Positions 7,090-7,870 of a DNA stretch of 7,870 nucleotides are shown one piece after another. The notes beneath the pieces are model-generated. The model saw nothing but the letters and a program-made list of their open reading frames with translations. It did no database searches and had not been told where the DNA came from. The stretch covers positions 1 through 7,870 of the forward strand of contig JAXJQH010000150.1 of the NCBI GenBank assembly GCA_036311245.1, written 5' to 3'. Origin of the DNA: SIG578 sp036311245. Its GTDB lineage: Bacteria > Bacillota > Clostridia > Oscillospirales > Ruminococcaceae. The translations under genes and the position numbers were made by a program. Each line of letters begins with the position of its first letter. The first letter of the stretch is position 1.

Positions 7090-7870
7090 TCAGACAGTAA
7101 GCTTTTCCCTTACTAAGTTGGCGCGAAGTTCGTCTCGTTTGTGAGAATTGGGAGTACCGCCGTATTTTACGCAAAGTCCAAATGCACCCGTTTCAAATAA
7201 AAGAGCATTTAAAATTGGTGTTTCAAGCTTTAATACTCCAAGCGCAGCACCTAGTCTAATAAGCGACAAAAGACGCAAAAGCTCATCACTTGATAAGAGT
7301 CTTGCCTGAGAAAGCAATCCCCATGCGCGGAAAATGCGGTCATTTAAAGAAAGTGTGTCATTTTCATAAGCGTTTTTGCGCAGGTTTTCCTCTTTAATAA
7401 TAACCTGATTTATAATACTCATAAGGTTATCAATAGCATTTTGTTCAGAAATACCAAGTGTTACCTGATTTGATATCTGATACAGTGCCCCCTGAGATGA
7501 TGATCCTTCTCCCATTGAGCCGCGTACGGTCATACCGAGCTTAGAAACTGTGTTTGAAAGGTTTTCAATCATTCTGCCGCTTTCCATCATAGGAAGATGC
7601 AGCATAACCGAAGCTCTCAGACCTGTTCCTAAATTGGTGGGACACTGTGTTAAATAGCCTAAAGTTTCATCAAAGGCATAACAAAGCTTTGCATCTAAAA
7701 AGCTATCAATTTCTGTGGCGAGCTTAAGGCAAACGGGCAAATCTGATCCTGCGGCAAGAACCTGAATACGAATATGGTCCTCTTCATTTACCAAAACGGC
7801 AACACTTTCATCTATAGATAGGAATATTGCTCTGCCAACTCTATTCTTAGCAAATTGAGGGCTGATAATG
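7090..7870 (-). CDS. mcsB: Protein-arginine kinase McsB, 3' portion (N-terminus outside window)
   Basis: McsB phosphorylates arginines on misfolded or regulatory proteins, such as the repressor CtsR, marking them for ClpC-ClpP. The visible 259 residues cover most of the phosphagen-kinase-like catalytic domain and the C-terminus. The nucleotide-binding motif NEEDHIRIQ lies at fragment residues 28-36. The family-specific CPTNLGTGLRASV block begins at catalytic Cys76, and the GEG loop carries Glu121. The C-terminal RDELRA motif (245-250) matches the RDxxRA phosphoarginine-binding site known in this family. The frame stays open to the window edge: 25 codons upstream of an in-frame TTG at 7792-7794 (IISPQF...AVLVNEED) match known McsB, so that TTG is an internal Leu, not the start. 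The stop is TGA at 7090-7092. clpC follows after 23 nt, as in ctsR-mcsA-mcsB-clpC operons; ctsR and mcsA are expected upstream but are not visible. Identification is by remembered family sequence. Confidence 0.97.
   Translation of the reverse strand, partial: IISPQFAKNRVGRAIFLSIDESVAVLVNEEDHIRIQVLAAGSDLPVCLKLATEIDSFLDAKLCYAFDETLGYLTQCPTNLGTGLRASVMLHLPMMESGRMIENLSNTVSKLGMTVRGSMGEGSSSQGALYQISNQVTLGISEQNAIDNLMSIINQVIIKEENLRKNAYENDTLSLNDRIFRAWGLLSQARLLSSDELLRLLSLIRLGAALGVLKLETPILNALLFETGAFGLCVKYGGTPNSHKRDELRANLVREKLTV

Noticed and set aside
1..7870. Mobile element, phage, CRISPR or defence genes
   Set aside because: All coding space is taken by four recognisable housekeeping or envelope genes. 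No terminal inverted repeats, direct repeats with spacers, integrase or transposase motifs were seen.

Overview
The window looks like chromosomal DNA from a low-to-moderate GC Gram-positive bacterium, probably a Clostridia-type Firmicute of the Ruminococcaceae/Oscillospiraceae kind. The class is an inference from three things: a McsB-ClpC gene pair, strong AAGGAGG-type ribosome binding sites, and a lipoprotein and membrane-anchored wall hydrolase pair. No RNA gene, insertion sequence, CRISPR array or phage gene was seen. All four genes lie on the minus strand, so transcription runs from high to low coordinates.

Right part (7870 to 4577): the 3' portion of mcsB (protein-arginine kinase, 5' end outside the window) is followed after 23 nt by a complete clpC (817 aa, two-ATPase Hsp100 unfoldase). 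These are the last two genes of the classical ctsR-mcsA-mcsB-clpC stress operon: McsB tags proteins with phosphoarginine and ClpC with ClpP degrades them. A strong hairpin terminator starts 3 nt after the clpC stop codon, so the operon ends there.

Middle (4576 to 4407): a roughly 200-bp intergenic gap holds a good candidate promoter (extended -10 TGTTATAAT, 17-bp spacer, -35 TAGAAA) reading into the next gene.

Left part (4406 to 1): a second, separate two-gene unit for the cell envelope. The first gene is a 528-aa lipoprotein with a Ser/Thr-rich tether and a GHL10 (DUF187/COG1649, YngK/DigH-like) glycoside hydrolase domain. After 20 nt comes a long reading frame, open at the window edge (933 codons visible). 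It encodes a membrane-anchored N-acetylmuramoyl-L-alanine amidase (Amidase_3). This frame has no stop anywhere in positions 1-2799.

The most interesting point is in the amidase. Its extracellular N-terminal region (about residues 91-410) aligns block by block with the GHL10 domain of its neighbour but has lost most of the conserved pocket residues. It therefore looks like a decayed, perhaps glycan-binding, paralogous domain fused through Ig-like and other beta domains to a peptidoglycan amidase. Amidases strip stem peptides, and E. coli DigH (a GHL10 protein) cleaves the resulting naked glycans, so the two genes plausibly act in sequence on the same substrate.
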